Source: Euborellia annulipes (Eukaryota; Arthropoda; Insecta; Dermaptera; Anisolabididae). Taken from it: DNA of 64,000 bases. The stretch is taken from positions 23,066-87,065 of the forward strand of contig JAKCPI010021922.1 in NCBI GenBank assembly GCA_023213315.1, given 5' to 3'. The translations under genes and the position numbers were made by a program. Positions 62,083 through 64,000 of this stretch are shown piece by piece (the stretch's first letter is position 1; every line of letters starts with the position of its first letter). The notes beneath the pieces are model-generated. The model saw only the letters and a program-made list of their open reading frames with translations, made no database searches and had not been told where the DNA came from.

Positions 62083-63037
62083 AATATTATACCTTTACCG
62101 GCTTATTCCCGCTAAACGCCCCGGTACTGAAAGTCCTGACTCTAGAGTATCTTTCCATTACTAAAATGCAACCTATTCTGAAAATATTAGCCTTCACACT
62201 CTTGTCTATTTTCGTCGCCAGCTCTAGTCCATATTAGTATCTATATCATGAATTCCAGAGTAGTATATGTGCTGAAATCTAGCGATAAAAACGAAAAGGT
62301 TGCTTAGGAAACTACGGTATTTAAAAAAAAAAAAGTTATGAGGATAGTGTTAAGGCATAAAACAAAAAAAGTAAAAAATGTGGATTAGGCCGTTCTGGCG
62401 CTGAAGGCCTCATATGTTTTAAATAAATGCATCCACATATAAAGTAGTCTATAGTATTCAGTTTAAAATAAATCATTTTATTTGCACCAGTTCTCGGTGG
62501 CTAGGTCCAAACAAACACAATGCAAATTTAAATACAATAACAAAATAAAATAGAAATAGGTATGCCTATTCGCGCAAACCATAGGTGTAAATGTCATAAT
62601 AGGCTTATAATTTTAAAAAGTTTTTAAAATCAGATTCTAAAAAAAAAGAATTGAATAAAGAATAAAAATAACTCGACTTTTCTTTCTTCTTCGGGGCTAT
62701 GATAAAAAATGGCCAAAAAAAAAATAATAATAATAATAAATAATACATAATATGTTTGTTCTAGAAATTCCAATTTTTATTTGAACCAAACATAGAGTAA
62801 AAAACATTTATTTTTAAATATCGAACAGAAATAGAAGCAACAGAAAAAGGAAAAACAATTGAGAAGCGAAATTTTGCACGAGAGGCGAGATCCCTACCTC
62901 TGTGTTACATCTCAGGTAAATGTAAATTAAAGAATTGGCTACAGTGTTGAAGTGACTTTCAATATTACTTAAGATGAAAAAAAAAGAGTTTAAACAAATA
63001 TAAATAAAAAAAAAATAATAATAAAATAATAATTTAC

Positions 63038-63375
63038 TTATTTGGAATGTTTCAAATAGATATGCGTTCTTAGGGTTGATTTCTGTTTACAACGATAAGT
63101 GCAAAAATTGCAATGAAATTTTGGCTCAACGCCGCATTCATTCTTTAGATGTTGATTCAAATTATATTTATATTTATAATCTTTATTACATTTGGGACAA
63201 CGAAAGAATTCCTGTACCGAGTCGTTATGAATACAATTGATATGGCGTTTCATCCAATATTTACTTAAGAAACGTGTAGGACAATGTGGACAGGCGTAGG
63301 GTCGACTATGAATTTTAATTTCTTCAGGTCGATTTTCAGGGATGGTCATTAACTCATCAAAAACCCCGAAAGAAT
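63038..63375 (-). CDS. lola: V41: lola-type three-finger terminal exon, copy of V27
   Basis: Open. The leader and finger 2 match V27 residue for residue (EEIKIHSRPYACPHC, SKYWMKR), including the finger 1 deletion. Finger 4 differs (TYRCKQKSTLRTHIYLKHSK, the V34 type). Fingers 2-4 are complete. The downstream flank 63376-63868 is also copied from 36232-36750. Acceptor before 63375. Confidence 0.8.
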
Positions 63376-63879
63376 CTGTAAAATACAAATATAGACTTGA
63401 TTTAATTTAAAAACTTATTAATAGGATTTGGTGAGAAAAATGGAAGAAAACAAGTTGAAAGAATAAATTTACGGGACGCCAAAGTAATAAATTTATTATC
63501 GTCCCGATTAGAGGCAACAGCCCTCAGTGGCTATGTCCAAAAAAAAAAATGTTCCTACATTTCCATTGATAAAAGATTTAAAAAAAAAATTATCAAAAAT
63601 CGCTCAAGTAACGAGGCCAAGATTAAACATAAGAGTTATATGCCTGATATTGGATAAAAAGTGGCCAAAAAAATGAGATGGATGGTTTTAGAAATTCTAA
63701 TCTTTATTTAAACCAGACATAAAGTAAAAAACATTTATTTTTGAATATCGAACAGAAATGCAAGTTAAGAAAAAGATAAAAATGATTACAAGTGTTTTTT
63801 AATTATTAATACTAAGGTAATATTCACAGCTCATGTCTTGTAAACAAATTTTTTAAAATGACTGCATCTAGATCCCCTT
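63376..63879 (-). other. Spacer between V41 and V42 (copy of V27 spacer)
   Basis: Near-identical to 36232-36750 with a few indels ('gatttggtgagaaaaatgg', 'atcgctcaagtaacgaggccaag'). Homology ends at about 63868 in AATGACTGCATCTA, then GATCCCCTTC, then exon V42. Confidence 0.65.
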
Positions 63880-64000
63880 CTAAATATATTTATAATCTCT
63901 ATTACATTTAGGACAACGAAAGAATTCCAATATCGAGTCGTTATGAATATGACTGATATGGCGGGACAGGTGATGTTTCAAAATGAAACGCAAAGGACAA
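63880..64000 (-). pseudogene. lola: V42: lola-type exon truncated in finger 3, cut by window edge
   Basis: It reads CPLRFILKHHLSRHISHIH (finger 2, V25 type), then NDSILEFFRCPKCNRDYKYI and TAG (63880-63882). The rest of finger 3 and all of finger 4 are replaced by the V27-type spacer. The 5' part lies beyond 64000. It probably cannot encode a normal tail. Confidence 0.75.

Larger units (their letters stand above)
58793..62416. mobile_element. 3.6 kb foldback element with nested insertions
   Basis: The ends CATATGAGGCCTTCAGTGCC and GGCGCTGAAGGCCTCATATG, then AGAACGGCCTAA and TTAGGCCGTTCT, are inverted. Inner arms pair over about 130 bp: left 58890-59000 (CTAATATTTTCAGAATAGG, AAAGATACTCTAGAGTCAG, GCGTTTAGCGGGAATAAGCC) and right 62100-62200. 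The right arm has about 130 bp absent from the left. An open frame at 58872-59108 (+) lies mostly in the arm and matches nothing I know. Confidence 0.7.
58477..63037. other. Spacer between V40 and V41
   Basis: Longest gap between modules. Intronic block to about 58590, AT-rich spacer to 58790, the 3.6 kb foldback with Helitron (58793-62416), then array spacer with 'cggtggctaggtccaaacaaacac' near 62495 and 'gaaattttgcacgagaggcgagatcc' near 62866. No host gene recognised. Confidence 0.6.

Overview
The window is AT-rich animal DNA, most likely from an insect. The evidence is short coding islands with spliceosomal acceptor signals, tRNA-derived SINEs, LINE 3' ends, Helitron and hAT-type MITEs, many foldback elements and no bacterial-style genes. 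The LINE fragment at 1.2-2.1 kb resembles elements common in insects, but the order cannot be fixed from the sequence alone.

The main content is one tandem array on the minus strand. It has 42 copies of one coding module (called V1 to V42 here, from left to right), spaced mostly 0.9-2 kb apart, plus at least two exon scraps. Each full module is about 390-415 bp and encodes an acidic leader (DPxGVYDELMTIPENRREEMK-like) followed by up to four C2H2/C2HC zinc fingers. The last two fingers have the layout C-x2-C-x12-H-x4-C then C-x2-C-x12-H-x4-H, joined by a CGVEPK linker. This is the hallmark of the alternative C-terminal exons of the BTB zinc-finger gene longitudinals lacking (lola). No module has its own ATG at the conserved start. 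The reading frame instead runs back through TTTGTATTTTACAG, a 3' splice site, so each module reads as an alternative terminal exon entered in phase 1. The shared 5' (BTB) exons would lie beyond position 64000 and are not in the window. Thirty-four modules are complete and open, six are broken (V6, V7, V8, V32, V36, V38), one is cut by the left window edge (V1) and one is truncated internally and cut by the right edge (V42).

Layout. 0-4.4 kb: V1, V2, a LINE nested in a palindrome-headed element, and a 1.1 kb inverted-repeat element. 4.4-8 kb: V3-V5. 8-12.5 kb: a recent about 1 kb-period cluster, V6-V10, three of which are dead. 12.5-30.6 kb: V11-V23 with foldbacks, a SINE and MITEs. 30.6-46.6 kb: V24-V33, with chimeric and duplicated units. 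46.6-58.5 kb: V34-V40, with homopolymer tracts, SINE and LINE tails and an exon split by a hAT MITE. 58.8-62.4 kb: a 3.6 kb foldback enclosing a tandemly duplicated Helitron. 63-64 kb: V41, a copy of V27 from 27 kb away, then truncated V42.

If the array is read as inferred, one BTB-domain transcription factor gene could be spliced to any of more than 30 zinc-finger tails. Residues at the DNA-contacting helix positions differ between modules while the scaffold is nearly constant. That is a much larger repertoire than the roughly 20 tails known for Drosophila lola. Module halves are shared in mosaic patterns, which suggests that unequal exchange and gene conversion built the array.
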